Below the pieces are notes generated by a model. It was not told the DNA's origin, searched no databases, and was given only the letters and a program-made list of their open reading frames with translations. Below, in pieces: positions 50,366 to 61,776 of a stretch of DNA of 64,000 nucleotides; the first letter of the stretch is position 1; each line of letters opens with the position of its first letter. Made by a program: the position numbers and the translations under genes. The stretch is from Tritrichomonas musculus (taxonomy: Eukaryota > Parabasalia > Tritrichomonadida > Tritrichomonadidae), in assembly GCA_039105265.1 (NCBI GenBank), contig JAPFFF010000010.1, positions 1,178,001 through 1,242,000 of the forward strand, written 5' to 3'.

Positions 50366-53300
50366 ATGAATTCAGACCAATTTTGTAATTTTCATAACAA
50401 AGAAGACGAATTCAATACTCTTATAAATCAAATTAAAAATCCAGATATGAAAAAAATTTATCAATATTTCAACTTTTCATATATTGACTTTTCTAATAAT
50501 TCAAAAGACATAATTATGGAGAAAACAATTACACAAACAAGTTATTTACAAATTTTTTTAGGAAGTTCCAAATTTTTTACAATCAATATGTATCCATTGA
50601 AGAAAAAGCAAACAAGAATAAATTTAGCAGCATACAAACAAAGTGCAACAGATATTTTTACCAATGTTACTATATGCTCTGAACAAAAGTGTCTTATTAT
50701 TGAATCAATTAATAAAAATGATTTTTTAGCCGCAATTAATGGAATTCAGGCGTTTTTCATCGATACAAGCGAAGGATCAAATTTATCTCAGGAAATAAAA
50801 AAAGAAATAAATAGTTTTACTCATTACTTTAAAAACTATATTCAAGAAAATGATTTCTTCCTTACAACAATTCGTCCAATTGGATGCTATTTAATCCGAA
50901 GATTTTATCTAACATCAAATAACTTTCAAGATTCGTCATTTTTTTCATTTAATCATAATAAAAACACAAAAGAAAATGAATTCAAAACCAAATTCATTGA
51001 ATTTTTTAAAAATCAAAGTAATCTGGAAAAAGATCAAAGCAATCAAATTCAAGATTTTGTATCAAATATTGAAAAAGATTTTGAAAACGAAGAAGAAGAA
51101 GAAATAAATGAAGAAATAACATATTTCGATATGAATAAGTTTATAGAAATAAAAATTATTGATGGATATCATTCAGTAGTTTTTCATGTAGAAACTATGA
51201 GAGTTTTTCTAATGAAAAAGCTTGATTATTCTATAAATGCAAAAAATAACCAAAGAGAAATTGATTTTTGTATTAATTATCAAAACAATTGTTTCATGAA
51301 ATTTTATGGGTTTGTTAAATCTAAAAAAAATGATAAAATAATTTATCAATTCTTATGTAACAACACATTGAGTTCAAAAGTTAAATATATGAATGAGTTT
51401 CATTTATTTCCATTAATTATTCGATTGTTTCGTGGAATAAGTTATTTGCATTCGCATTCACTTATTCATCGTGATCTTCATTCTTTAAATATTCTTTTTG
51501 ATAACGATTTTCGTGCTTATATTACTGATTTTGAAACAATTCGAAAAATAAATCAGGAAAATGAACAAAAAGATTTTTTTACATATGATTTTGGAAAAAT
51601 ACAATTCGCGTCACCTGAACAAATGGAAGGAAATCCAATCTCATTTTCAACAGATATTTATTCATTTGGTAAAATCATTGAATTCATTATCAATAATAAT
51701 CCAAATAATTATTTTTTCCCTGAAATTAAAAATTATTTAAGCAATCTTTATCATATTTGCACAAAAGAGAATCCTGAAGAAAGAGCTACATTAGATGAAA
51801 TAAAGAATTGTATTCACGAAATATTAACTTATTTTTATAACAAAGATCAATCATATTTGTATCTAATACTACAAAATAATCAAATAGATGAAATGTATCA
51901 TTTTTTATACGAAAATTTCTTATTTTCATTTAAATATAAAAAAATTAAAAAAATTGATGAATTCATCATATTTAACATATTAAATAGTATTAGATGCAAT
52001 AATCCAAATCAACTACAATCAGAACTTTTTACAAATTTAGGTGTTTTTTATTACAATAATAAAGAATACGATTTAGCAAGACCATGTTTTGAACTGGCAG
52101 CACAATTAAATAATTCTGATGCTCTAAATTATTTAGGTATTTATTATAAAAAAGGAATAAATGTTGATAAAAATTATAATTTATCTTTTCAATACTTTCA
52201 AAGATCAGCTGAACAAAACAATCCAGCAGCATATTATAATTTAGGGCAAGCTTATTATTATGGTTTTGGAGTTGAAAAAAATTATTCAAAAGCTATTGAA
52301 TATTATGAATTATCAGTAAAACAAGATTATGTTGAAGCTATAATTCAATTAGCATACTGTTATTTAACTGGAGTAGGTGTTGAAGTGAATCTAAAAAAAG
52401 CAATTGAATATTATGAATATTTAGAACCAAAAAATAATTTTAAAGCATTGTTTAATCTTGGAATTATTTATTTTAATGGAGGAGATGGAATTCAAAAAGA
52501 TTATAAAAAATCAAAATATTATTTTGAAAAATCTGCTGAACAAAATAATTCAGAAAGCTATTTTTATTTAGGATTACAATATTACAATGGATTTGGTGTT
52601 GACAAAAATCTGAATAAAGCTAAAGAATGTTATGAAAAAGCTTCAGAGTTAAACAACTTAAAAGCAACAAATAATTTAGGATTAATGTATTTAGAAGGAT
52701 ATGGTGTTACACAAGATTTTGAGAAAGCTAAAGAATACTTTGAAATAGGAGCAAAGCAAAATGATGCATCTTCAATTAATAATATAGGAAATATATACAA
52801 TAAAACAAAAAATTACAAAAAAGCATTTCAATATTATGAAAGAGCAGCACAATTGGGTGTTGCTATATCATTAACAAATTTAGGAACTCTTTATTTAAAT
52901 GGACAAGGTGTTGAACAAGATTATTTAAAAGCATTAGAGTATTATGAAAAAGCAGCATTACAAAATGAACCAACTTCATATTATAATTTAGGAATTATGT
53001 ATGAAAAAGGATTTGGTGTTGATCAAAGTTATGAAAAAGCAAGAGAATGTTATGAAAAAATTGAAAATCAAAATTTACCAGATGTCTTTTATAATTTAGG
53101 ACAAATTTATCAACTTGGTTTAGGTGTTGAAAAAGATTTATATAAAGCAAAGCGATATCATGAAAAAGCTGCAAAACTTGGTCATGCATATTCTCTTTTT
53201 CAAATAGCTATTCTTTATTATATTGATGATGGGATTGAAATAAATTATTTTTTGGCCAAACATTATTTCGATTTAGCAGCCGAGTATAATATTCCCGAAG

Positions 53301-54829
53301 CATACGTATATCTCATGAGAATGTATGCTTATGGGGAAGGTGTGGAAAAAGATTTTTCAAAAGTATCAAAATACTTGGAATTATATTGTCATTCATCTTT
53401 ACCTGCTAATAAACCTGCAGCTTATTTTATGTTGGGATCTTTTTATGAAGATGATGAACATCAAGATTATTTTAAAGCAAGAAGTTATTTGGAAATATCA
53501 TCAGAAATGAACTATCCTTTAGCAAAATGTCATTTAGGATTGATTCATTTAAATGGTTTGGGTGTTAAAAAGAATTATTTAAAAGCAATAGACTATTTTG
53601 AAAAATCAGCAATTGATAATATTCCTGAATCATTTTTTTATTTAGGTTTTATATATGAAAATGGAAAAGGTGTTGATATTGATATATTGAAAGCAGTTGA
53701 ATATTATAAAAAATGTGCAGATACAAAATCATATATTTCCATTTTAAATTCTACTGATATGGATTTAGATAATTCATGCTATTATCGTTCCAACAATGAC
53801 ATTGGTTTAATTTATATTACTGAACTCCAATATCAAAATATTGAATTGGCGAGTGATTATATCAAAATAGCTGGATTAAATGAATATCCTTTCGGACAAA
53901 ATAGTCTTGGTCTTCTTCATCAATATTATAAAAATTTTAAAGGTGATTCAATACATCTTTTTACAAAAGCATCTAAAAAAAATTTTTTTCTTTCTGAATT
54001 CAATCTTGCTAATTTATATGAAGAAGAAGGAAATGAAAAAGAAGCAATAAAATATTATGAAAAAGCTTCAATAGATGAAGATGAACCTTTTGTTTTCAAA
54101 GGAGATGTTATTCATGATGAAAGACTCGAAATATCAAAAATTTTAATTGTATGTTTTACAAATTTGAAATTAACACAATATTATTTACAGCAACAAAGAA
54201 TCAACAATGCTAGAGATTACTTCATCAAAGCCATTTTTCAACCATTATTTAGATTACTTTATCTTTTAGATGATGAATCATATACTTTTCTTTTCAAATA
54301 TAAAATTAAAAATCGAAAGATAATATTTTCAAATTTAAAATATTTCATTTTTAAGTTCCCTTTGTTTAATTTCTCAAATGGCAATGTTAATTCAGAAACA
54401 GGTTGGATAAAGAATAAAAAAGGCACAAATGAAATAATTTTAGAAAGTCAATACATAGTTCAAAAATACAAAGAAAACAAAGAATTCCAAGAAACAATCA
54501 AATATATTTTCGATAACATGAATAAAAAGAATAAATTTACACTTCTATTATTGAGTCAAAATGAAATTAGGATTAAATCTAAGAATGAAGAAATAGAAAG
54601 ATGTCTTTATTTTTCTAATTTTTTATATTATATGATTTTCAAAGATATTGAACAAATCAAAGAAGAAATAGATGATGTTATTGATCAATTAAAAACAATA
54701 TTATTTGAACCACCATATCCAATTCTATTTGGTAGGATGAAATTGAGACCCAAAAAGAAAGAAGTTGAGAAAAAGATTAAAGAAATAAATAATTTATTTT
54801 ATGAAGGCTTTGGAATCAGTTTGGTGTAA
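50366..54829 (+). CDS. Protein kinase-like with long Sel1 repeat array
   Basis: 1487 residues from ATG at 50366. Residues 1-180 are a family-specific N-terminal region. The kinase domain spans about 265-490: VFLMKKL (candidate ATP-binding Lys near 284), GISYLHSHSLIHRDLHSLNI (catalytic loop near 367), ITDFETIRK (DFE in place of DFG, near 386), FASPEQMEGNP and STDIYSFGKIIEF. From about 550 to 1240 there are roughly 17 Sel1 units (A.YNLG.YY.GFGV.KN…KA.EYYEKAA). A helical C-terminus follows. Sel1 arrays are adaptors, so this is likely a TKL-type signalling scaffold in the cytosol. The DF(D/E)TIR motif is typical of this trichomonad family; activity is uncertain. Intact. Confidence 0.88.
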   Translation: MNSDQFCNFHNKEDEFNTLINQIKNPDMKKIYQYFNFSYIDFSNNSKDIIMEKTITQTSYLQIFLGSSKFFTINMYPLKKKQTRINLAAYKQSATDIFTNVTICSEQKCLIIESINKNDFLAAINGIQAFFIDTSEGSNLSQEIKKEINSFTHYFKNYIQENDFFLTTIRPIGCYLIRRFYLTSNNFQDSSFFSFNHNKNTKENEFKTKFIEFFKNQSNLEKDQSNQIQDFVSNIEKDFENEEEEEINEEITYFDMNKFIEIKIIDGYHSVVFHVETMRVFLMKKLDYSINAKNNQREIDFCINYQNNCFMKFYGFVKSKKNDKIIYQFLCNNTLSSKVKYMNEFHLFPLIIRLFRGISYLHSHSLIHRDLHSLNILFDNDFRAYITDFETIRKINQENEQKDFFTYDFGKIQFASPEQMEGNPISFSTDIYSFGKIIEFIINNNPNNYFFPEIKNYLSNLYHICTKENPEERATLDEIKNCIHEILTYFYNKDQSYLYLILQNNQIDEMYHFLYENFLFSFKYKKIKKIDEFIIFNILNSIRCNNPNQLQSELFTNLGVFYYNNKEYDLARPCFELAAQLNNSDALNYLGIYYKKGINVDKNYNLSFQYFQRSAEQNNPAAYYNLGQAYYYGFGVEKNYSKAIEYYELSVKQDYVEAIIQLAYCYLTGVGVEVNLKKAIEYYEYLEPKNNFKALFNLGIIYFNGGDGIQKDYKKSKYYFEKSAEQNNSESYFYLGLQYYNGFGVDKNLNKAKECYEKASELNNLKATNNLGLMYLEGYGVTQDFEKAKEYFEIGAKQNDASSINNIGNIYNKTKNYKKAFQYYERAAQLGVAISLTNLGTLYLNGQGVEQDYLKALEYYEKAALQNEPTSYYNLGIMYEKGFGVDQSYEKARECYEKIENQNLPDVFYNLGQIYQLGLGVEKDLYKAKRYHEKAAKLGHAYSLFQIAILYYIDDGIEINYFLAKHYFDLAAEYNIPEAYVYLMRMYAYGEGVEKDFSKVSKYLELYCHSSLPANKPAAYFMLGSFYEDDEHQDYFKARSYLEISSEMNYPLAKCHLGLIHLNGLGVKKNYLKAIDYFEKSAIDNIPESFFYLGFIYENGKGVDIDILKAVEYYKKCADTKSYISILNSTDMDLDNSCYYRSNNDIGLIYITELQYQNIELASDYIKIAGLNEYPFGQNSLGLLHQYYKNFKGDSIHLFTKASKKNFFLSEFNLANLYEEEGNEKEAIKYYEKASIDEDEPFVFKGDVIHDERLEISKILIVCFTNLKLTQYYLQQQRINNARDYFIKAIFQPLFRLLYLLDDESYTFLFKYKIKNRKIIFSNLKYFIFKFPLFNFSNGNVNSETGWIKNKKGTNEIILESQYIVQKYKENKEFQETIKYIFDNMNKKNKFTLLLLSQNEIRIKSKNEEIERCLYFSNFLYYMIFKDIEQIKEEIDDVIDQLKTILFEPPYPILFGRMKLRPKKKEVEKKIKEINNLFYEGFGISLV

Positions 54830-55004
54830 ACAAATAGCAATTAAATGCGTTTGATCATAATATTAATTTAATTATTTATTACTTAAATTATTTAAACCAA
54901 TTTTTTAATTCACATTTTATATATATATATATATATTAATTATTGTAAAAATTTTTGAATTACTGCATTGCACTTTCTTTTACAATTTGAAAATATGTTT
55001 TTAA

Positions 55005-55244
55005 TGTACAAATCCAGTACGTTATTTTTTGAACAGGAGAACGTTTATTATTTGAATAGTTGCATGTCTCTGAAAAAGTTTAAATTGACTAGGTTTGTTT
55101 TTGACACTTATTTTACAATTTAAATAAATATTATGACATGTTATATGAAATAGATGAAAATAATCGTTTTTTATTTAACATGTCATTTTATTCTTTGAGA
55201 ATGTCAAAAAAAATTGCGGTTACTAAACGTACTGGATTTGTACC
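55005..55244. mobile_element. 240-bp inverted-repeat element flanked by TTAA
   Basis: TGTACAAATCCAGTACGTT at the left is inverted as AACGTACTGGATTTGTAC at the right; TTAA lies directly outside both ends (55001-55004, 55245-55248). The inside also carries an inverted pair (ATGACATGTTA, TAACATGTCAT), so the whole can fold. TTAA is the piggyBac target, but a TA-target reading is also possible. Confidence 0.65.
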
Positions 55245-55248
55245 TTAA

Positions 55249-56165
55249 AAATATATCAAAATTAAAAATAAAAAAAATTTGAAATTAAAATGGAAATCTA
55301 AAAATAATTTTCTCATTACTTGACAGTTAATGTAATTTTAATATTTTATTTTATTTTATTTTATAATAGTATTATAATATAATTATAATATAAAATAATA
55401 TGCTACCTAATAAAAATATAAAGTTATACTAATTTATAAATTAACTGTCATTATAACTTTTTGTGCAATGTATTCAATTATTTTGATATAGATTTGAATT
55501 GATTTAATTCAACGTGTTTTTGATCCATTCAATTTTTTTATCTAAATATCTAATAATATTTTGTAATTGTGTCTCGTATTTAAATAAACAAATAAATATT
55601 AAAAATATTTATAAAAAATATCCATAATTGGTAATATATTTTCTATCAATATTGACTTTATTATTTATTTTACATTTAGATACAACTTCGTGACAGCTAA
55701 ATTTTTTTATAAGTTGCTTTATTATCATCATAAATCGTTTAACTGTATTATTATTTTGATTAAGATTAATTTATTTTTTAAAAAAACAATTTCTTGACAG
55801 CAAAAATTTTGCAATCACGTTAAACAATCAACATCATGACATCTAAATCATTTTATTATTTTATTTTATTATTTCACAATATTAGCTTTATCTTAACGTG
55901 ACAGCATCGTCTAGTTTTTTTTTACTTTTTCTATTTTCTGCAATTGACTTCCAAAATCACTAAATAAAATTGGAAGAATTAGGACGTATTTACAACAAAT
56001 CAAAAATATTTAACCTAAAATATAAGTTACAAAATGATGCTTAAAGTTTAATAGAATGAATAAAGAAAAATCTACTTAAATGTTAAAACAACTTTTCTTG
56101 AATTTTCTAGTAAACAAAGCAAATATTATAATTGTCAATATCCATCATGAAAGTTTCCAAATCCT
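55249..56165. other. AT-rich intergenic DNA
   Basis: No gene is seen. TTTTATTTTATTTTATTTTATAA-type pentanucleotide runs lie near 55345 and 55850. TTGACAGTTAATGTAA near 55320 and TTAACTGTCATTATAA near 55440 form an inverted pair around 110 bases apart, possibly another small element. Confidence 0.4.
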
Positions 56166-56350
56166 TTATAAAGGACTCTCTTTCTTAAGCCAGAGTATTT
56201 GAGGATTACTTCTTGCATTTTTAACGAAAGCAAAATTAAAATTATCATTTGTCCCAGCAGCAAAATTGAATTGAAATTGGCTAATCAAAAAGCATAGTTT
56301 ACCATAGCTTTTATTAGTAGATTTAACTTCAACGTAATATTTTTTTTTTT
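56166..56350 (-). pseudogene. DUF3883-like (restriction-endonuclease-fold) fragment
   Basis: On the minus strand the frame reads YYVEVKSTNKSYGKLCFLIS, then FNFAAGTNDNFNFAFVKNAR and SNPQILWL, matching the DUF3883 pattern: a strand ending in E-V-K, a hydrophobic strand ending in IS, then DNF.F..V.NA. E-V-K is the nuclease-fold core motif. About 50 codons are recognisable, preceded by a poly-Lys run from a T tract. No start and no remaining gene body. Similarity is by eye. Confidence 0.45.
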
Positions 56351-56770
56351 TTTTTATTTTCTTGATTTTAGAAGCTGCTCTAAAAAATATTGGCTGATCA
56401 AAAATGTTTCTTTTAAAAATATATTGACAAACACCAAGCACATATCATAATGAGACGTTTAGGAGTGAAATTGTCTCGTCAATTTTGAGAAAATTTTGAA
56501 ACAATTATTAATCTGATTTTTGTGTAAGCTGTTTATTTTTAGGGAAATATCATTGATTTATAATTTATATGAGTTATATAAACGTTATCATAATTCAATA
56601 TTATTATTTATTTTGTTTACTTTGAGAAAAAGTTATTTTTATCTGAATTTCCAGTTTTTTTGGATTCGTCTTATAAACATTTTTGTATACTAGCATTTTT
56701 AAAACATTTTATGCATAATTTATCTTAAAATTCCCATCTCTCGTTGTTTTTACAGGAAAATATATAATAT

Positions 56771-56880
56771 AGCCGTTAAAAATGACCGTTAAAGTCTGGA
56801 AATTGGTAGCTGCTCCATTTGTCCCTATCGTTATGACCGTTAACAGTGACCGTTAAAGTAGGGACATTGGTCGCTTCCCT
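56771..56880. repeat. CCGTTAAA/AGGGACA repeat block, left copy
   Basis: AGCCGTTAAAAATGACCGTT starts the block, followed by AGCTGCTCCATTTGTCCCTA, another GACCGTTAACAGTGACCGTT and AAAGTAGGGACATTGG. The first and third pieces recur in the same orientation at 58593-58715, while the GCTGCTCC piece recurs there inverted. Confidence 0.75.
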
Positions 56881-57472
56881 TCAATAAAAACTATATTGAA
56901 TTTTCGTATTAAGATCATTTGAGTATAATAAAGCATTCTCTCTCTTTTTTTATCATTTTGAATACTAAATTTCATTAATTCAATAGCATTCTCATCATTT
57001 ATTCTATCAGTTTTCTCGTGAATTGCTCTTTTAATTTCAAATGGAGTAAAAAGTATTTTTGGGTTTGAATATACATGTTTGATTGCCTCGTGAAGCATTA
57101 TTCCATGATAATCATATTTAACAATTTCTAACATTTCAATGAATTCTTTAGGAACATCAAAATAAAATATTTCATCTTTTTTCTTTAAATCACCATTTAT
57201 ATTAATTAAAATTTTATATTCGGTAAGAATTTAATTGCAATCTTTCATTTTCTCAATAAAAAGAATAACATCATTTATATATTCAACTTTTTGAAAAATG
57301 ATGTTATATTATAGTAATCTGAAATAAAGGATAATAATTTGATAACATTAATTTCAGATGGAAATTCATTCCATATCAATTTATTCAATTCTAAGCAATC
57401 ATTAAAGTTAAGAAAATGAGGGAGATGATAAAAGGTATTATTAACTTCATAATAATAGTTATTGCAATGCAT
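56880..57472 (-). pseudogene. Trichomonad gene relic of unknown family
   Basis: From ATG at 57472: MHCNNYYYEVNNTFYHLPHF, then LNKLIWNEFPSEINVIKLLS; a break near 57275; then VEYINDVILFIEKMKDCN with a stop near 57230; then GDLKKKDEIFYFDVPKEFIE, MLEIVKYDYHGIMLHEAIKH and KRAIHEKTDRINDENAIELM. Helix-rich with trichomonad amino-acid usage. Two or more breaks. The 3' end runs into the CCGTTAAA repeat. No family was recognised. Confidence 0.5.
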
Positions 57473-58592
57473 TACTCATTTCCATGGTTCAAAGTTTTAT
57501 TTATCTACTATACACATCGATTTTAAAAAAAAAAATTTTGTCATGTTTCAAAAGATACAAGAATGAAATTAAATTAATTAAATTAATTAATTTAATATTT
57601 GCACCAATCATCTATAATATATAATAGAATAAATGTCATTATTATTGTTCAGTGACTAAGATATTATCATAATTCAAAATCAAATAAACTATTGAAAATT
57701 TTAATGTAAGTTATAGAATTCATTTTAAAATTTTAAATGCACATATATCAACTCTTGATTTTATTATAATAACAAAAACGATCATTATAATGCAAATGTA
57801 TGTTTTTATGAATATAAAATTAAAAATTGATAAAAATTACTGATGAAATATCGAGATTACATTTGAATTACGTTTATAATAAGTTTAAATTTATTAAAAT
57901 ATCATTAATAAATGACAGATTTTTAAAAAGCTTTCTATCAATTTTTTTGTTAAAATCATATGCGAAAAACTATGAAGAATGCTATTTAACGATATATTAC
58001 TTTCTGTCTAAACTGAAAAACTAAAAAATGCGATTATTAGATATCAATCGTTGATTTGAAAATCGATGAGTTGAACTTTTATATCGCAATATGTAATGTA
58101 TATTTTGATCATACACAACATTCACGCACTTATATGCTTATTTTTGAGGAATTAGCCGCAATCTAATTATATATCTTGAGTAGATAAGGAATTTTCGGAT
58201 GAAACTCACGCCACTTTAATCTTCATCAGTCAGTGACCAAAATATATTTTTTTGGGATTTTTTCGCTGCATTCGTTGCATTGATTGGTAAAAAAAACTCA
58301 CTATTTTTTGATTTTTCTCAAAAAAAATCACTATTTTTTAAAAAATTTTCAAAAAATTCACAATTTTTTTTTATTTTTTTTTAAAAAACGAAATGTGAAG
58401 TGAAAAAAGTGGAAAATTTTATCATCTCCCTCATTTTCAATTCAAAAAAATTACCATTTTTCCCCAGTTTTTTCCATTCAATTTTCTGGGGAAAAATTAC
58501 ACTTCCCATAAATAATTCACATTTTCTTATGCAATGAGTAAGGATATTTGTAACCTCATTTATAAAAACAAAAAAAAGATTTTCTATATTTT
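57473..58592. other. AT-rich intergenic DNA
   Basis: No gene is supported; a Lys/Phe-rich frame at 58381-58605 lies in poly-T/A-rich DNA and was rejected. Tandem TTTTTTCACTATTTTTT-type sequence near 58290-58375. Confidence 0.45.
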
Positions 58593-58715
58593 TGACCGTT
58601 ACCAATGACCGTTAAAGTAGGGACAAATGGAGCAGCGACAAATGTCCCTACTTCACCTCACAAATTTAATAGCCGTTAAAAATGACCGTTAAAGTAGGGA
58701 CATTTGTAATTTCCC
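58593..58715. repeat. CCGTTAAA/AGGGACA repeat block, right copy, with hairpin
   Basis: Contains AAGTAGGGACA at 58615-58625 and its perfect inverse TGTCCCTACTT at 58643-58653 (17-base loop), then AGCCGTTAAAAATGACCGTT again at 58671. Related to 56771-56880; the two blocks bracket 1.7 kb that holds a gene relic. Confidence 0.75.
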
Positions 58716-58869
58716 TTAATAAAAAGGTTTCAAAAAGAATATATGCATAATTTAACATATATAAGGTAGTATATTATTTATAATTTTAAAATTAATATAA
58801 ATGGGTGGTTATCAATATAATGCAATTTTATTTTTAATGTAAGATGCAAATAAAAAAATGAATTTTTAA

Positions 58870-59991
58870 GGGTGTAGTTGGATATGCTTTTGATTGAGAG
58901 AGTTATAGAAAAAAAATTGTATTCGTATAGAATATTTTGAGAGAGCTATTCAAATTAATTGAAAGACCATTCAAAATGATCCAAAAAAAAAGCATTTTAT
59001 ATGATCACAAAAGAAAAATGGTAACTAACCAAATAAGCAATTGTTCGTAAAATAATCTGAATTTTATTTTCATCAAAAGATCTTCTGGAAAGAATGAAAA
59101 TTTAATAATTTCAAAAAAATAAAAAATGCATGGATTTGGTTTTGCTTTATTTAAAGGGAAAAATCAAAAAGAGTAAAAACAAAGTATACATACATAAATA
59201 ACTGATTATTTCCAGCTTAATGGATCAATTAATATACGACTAAAATCGTTAGACATGAAATTAGAGCCATTTAAAAAAAGATCGCTAAAAAAGCTAAATC
59301 TTCATAGGTTCCGATCAAAATAAAAGTTTGTAAAGTATATTCAAGTAAAAATTGGATAATTAATTACTACATCCGCCAAAAACGTCGATAGCATTTAAAG
59401 ATATCATTTCGATTTTGAGGTTTTTAATAAAAAAAAGTGATCTTTTGTTCCAAATGAATTCATAAAACCATGCACTTGTTGTTGCACGGGTTTATTTGCA
59501 ATATAAGGGCTAGAATTTGTGGAATAAAAAAAAAAATTTTTTTATAAAAAAATATTGATAGGATTTTATTCAATATTTTAGTTTTTGTATATATTTTAAT
59601 AATGATAATTAATTGCTATTTATAAAGTATTTATATGATATATATATATATTGAATAAACATTATAATAATGATATAAAATAATATATTTCATTTATTAA
59701 CTAATATATTAACATTTATATTTATTCGGAAGTATAGAATTAAAAAAATCTTTCAATATTTTGAATTAATTCAAATTTCCAAAATCAACTCTATTTGCAA
59801 TATCTTTATATTAATAAATTAATTCAATCATTAATGTCATATATAAATTCATACCATAATATAAATGAATAAATATAAATTATATTAAAAATTATTTGGA
59901 ATATATAAAATCTATAGTTATTTAGTACAAAAAAATATATTCAATTTTTTTGATATAGCTCATAAAAAGTGATTTTCATCCTACTACTCCC
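58870..59991. mobile_element. 1122-bp inverted-repeat element, TTAA-flanked
   Basis: GGGTGTAGTTGGAT at the left and, inverted, GGGAGTAGTAGGAT at the right (12 of 14 match). TTAA sits immediately outside both ends (58866-58869, 59992-59995). No frame of transposase size. It abuts a second element that shares the TTAA at 59992. Confidence 0.55.
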
Positions 59992-61375
59992 TTAAGGGTG
60001 CAGTTTAACTATTTTTTTCTCAATCAAAATGGAATATATCATGACAATATAAGAATATATTATTTATAATATTTTTTATAATATAAATATATAATTGGTA
60101 ATATGATAATATTATTTAATCCAAAAAAAAATTAAAATTATTGAATTGAAAGAAAAAACAACTTTTTCTTTAATTTTTAAATTAGTTATAAATATATAAT
60201 TTCTTATTTAAAAAAATGATACAATTCATAAAAATGTTATTTTCATTTTTTAAAAAAAAAAGTTATAATTTTTTTCTACAATGAATTAATAATTTTATTG
60301 ATAAATAAATTGATATTGAATATTTTGCAAGAACAACCAACCCGGACAATATGCCCTGAATAATAACCCCTGAATAATAAACCTGGAACAATAACCCCAG
60401 AAAAAAAATTAAAATAAAATTAAAATTTTTTATTATAAATTCAGAATTGAAAAATTTGAATAGCTATTTAACACGAAATAAATAAAAATATTCTAATAAA
60501 AAACTGTTACTAATTTATGAAAATTTGATAAATATATTTCTGTACAATTTTTCCATTTAGTTTGTTAAATAATTAAGAAACTTTATCCTTAAAACGAAGA
60601 TAAATAACATTTGGCCGTTTTCTTTTTTAAAAAATAGCACAATTTTTTAAAAAGTTTCCTTTTTCTATATATGGAAATCAAAAAATACAGATTTGAAGAG
60701 ATCAAATATACTTTAGACTCCAATGTGATTTTAAAATGAAAAATACAGACGTTTTTGGTTCAATGATATCTATTTCAAAATCTTGATTTCAAATGCAAAC
60801 TTAGTTTGCCAATGATATTTTATTATTTAATTACTCCTTGGCTATATCCATGGCAATTTTTAACTAAAGCTACTGATAAAAAATTATGTTTTTGAGTAAA
60901 AATTTCATTGAAAAAGTTTACTTTTTTGGACTGCAAAATGCAGTTTTTCAGTTTTTTTCTCTTTTTTGTTCATTGAAACTAATACACTTGTGTGAACAAC
61001 ATCTTTCCAAAACTAAAAAAAAAAAAATACTGATGTATAATATGACAACGTGACACTTATAATATTCAGATCGATTTTATGTGAATTCAAAAAATTCTAG
61101 AAATCGTTCTATCAAGTTATAGATATCTATATATATATTCAGAAAAAAATAATGAAATAGATCTTGGATTATAATTGAACGACTACATAGATCTGAAAAG
61201 TATATGATTTTTCGAGCATTTTTAAAAAATATGTACACATTAGATTTTTAACAATGAGCTGCAATTATCTTTCTATAGTTATTATATGAGTTGTTTAAAA
61301 ATCTGATAGAACAATTTTTTGAAAAAATAATAAAAATATTATAGTTGTCTAATATCATTTTTGATCATTTTTATC

Positions 61376-61776
61376 GGGGAATCGTATTTTTCTACGCCAC
61401 TTTTTGAAAACTTTTAAACTTTTTGAATACTTTTTTATACATTTTTTATTCAATTTTTGCTAAATAATGCATAAATATTTAGTTCAAATGGCTTCCCGAT
61501 TCATCCAGCAATTCAAGGAGCCTGATTCGGCTTCGCGCAGCCCTGTGGTGATCACTGGTGCGTATATTCCTGAAAAATTATGTAAAAATAAAAAAAAATT
61601 ATATCAAAAAAAGCAAATAGTTATAATTTTAAGAGAAAATTTAAATTTACGATTTTTTTGGTTAATTTTTTTAACAGAGTAAGTTAAATTTCACCTTAAA
61701 ATGGCGGTTTTTTACTTTCCATGAATTCATGGATAGAAAAACCATTCAAAAAGTGGCGTAGAAAAAAACGATTGTC
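61376..61776. mobile_element. 401-bp MULE-like element with 10-bp target duplication
   Basis: Left end GGGGAATCGTATTTTTCTAC continues GCCACTTTTTGAA; the right end inverted reads GACAATCGTTTTTTTCTACG and then CCACTTTTTGAA: 28 of 29 bases match from AATCG inward. CATTTTTATC is present at 61366-61375 and 61777-61786, a 10-bp duplication. Nine- to eleven-base duplications and G-started ends are characteristic of Mutator-like elements, which are known in trichomonads. No transposase; it carries a G+C-rich coding-like snippet. Confidence 0.7.
61488..61575 (+). pseudogene. G+C-rich coding-like snippet inside MULE-like element
   Basis: From ATG at 61488 the frame reads MASRFIQQFKEPDSASRSPV then VITGAYIPEKL before dissolving into AT-rich DNA; an open frame continues to 61682 but with poly-Lys/Leu composition. 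Codons are mostly G/C at position three, unlike anything nearby, so it looks like a captured 5' end of a well-expressed gene. GTGCGTAT at 61557 could be a degraded splice donor. No family can be assigned from 30 residues. Confidence 0.45.
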
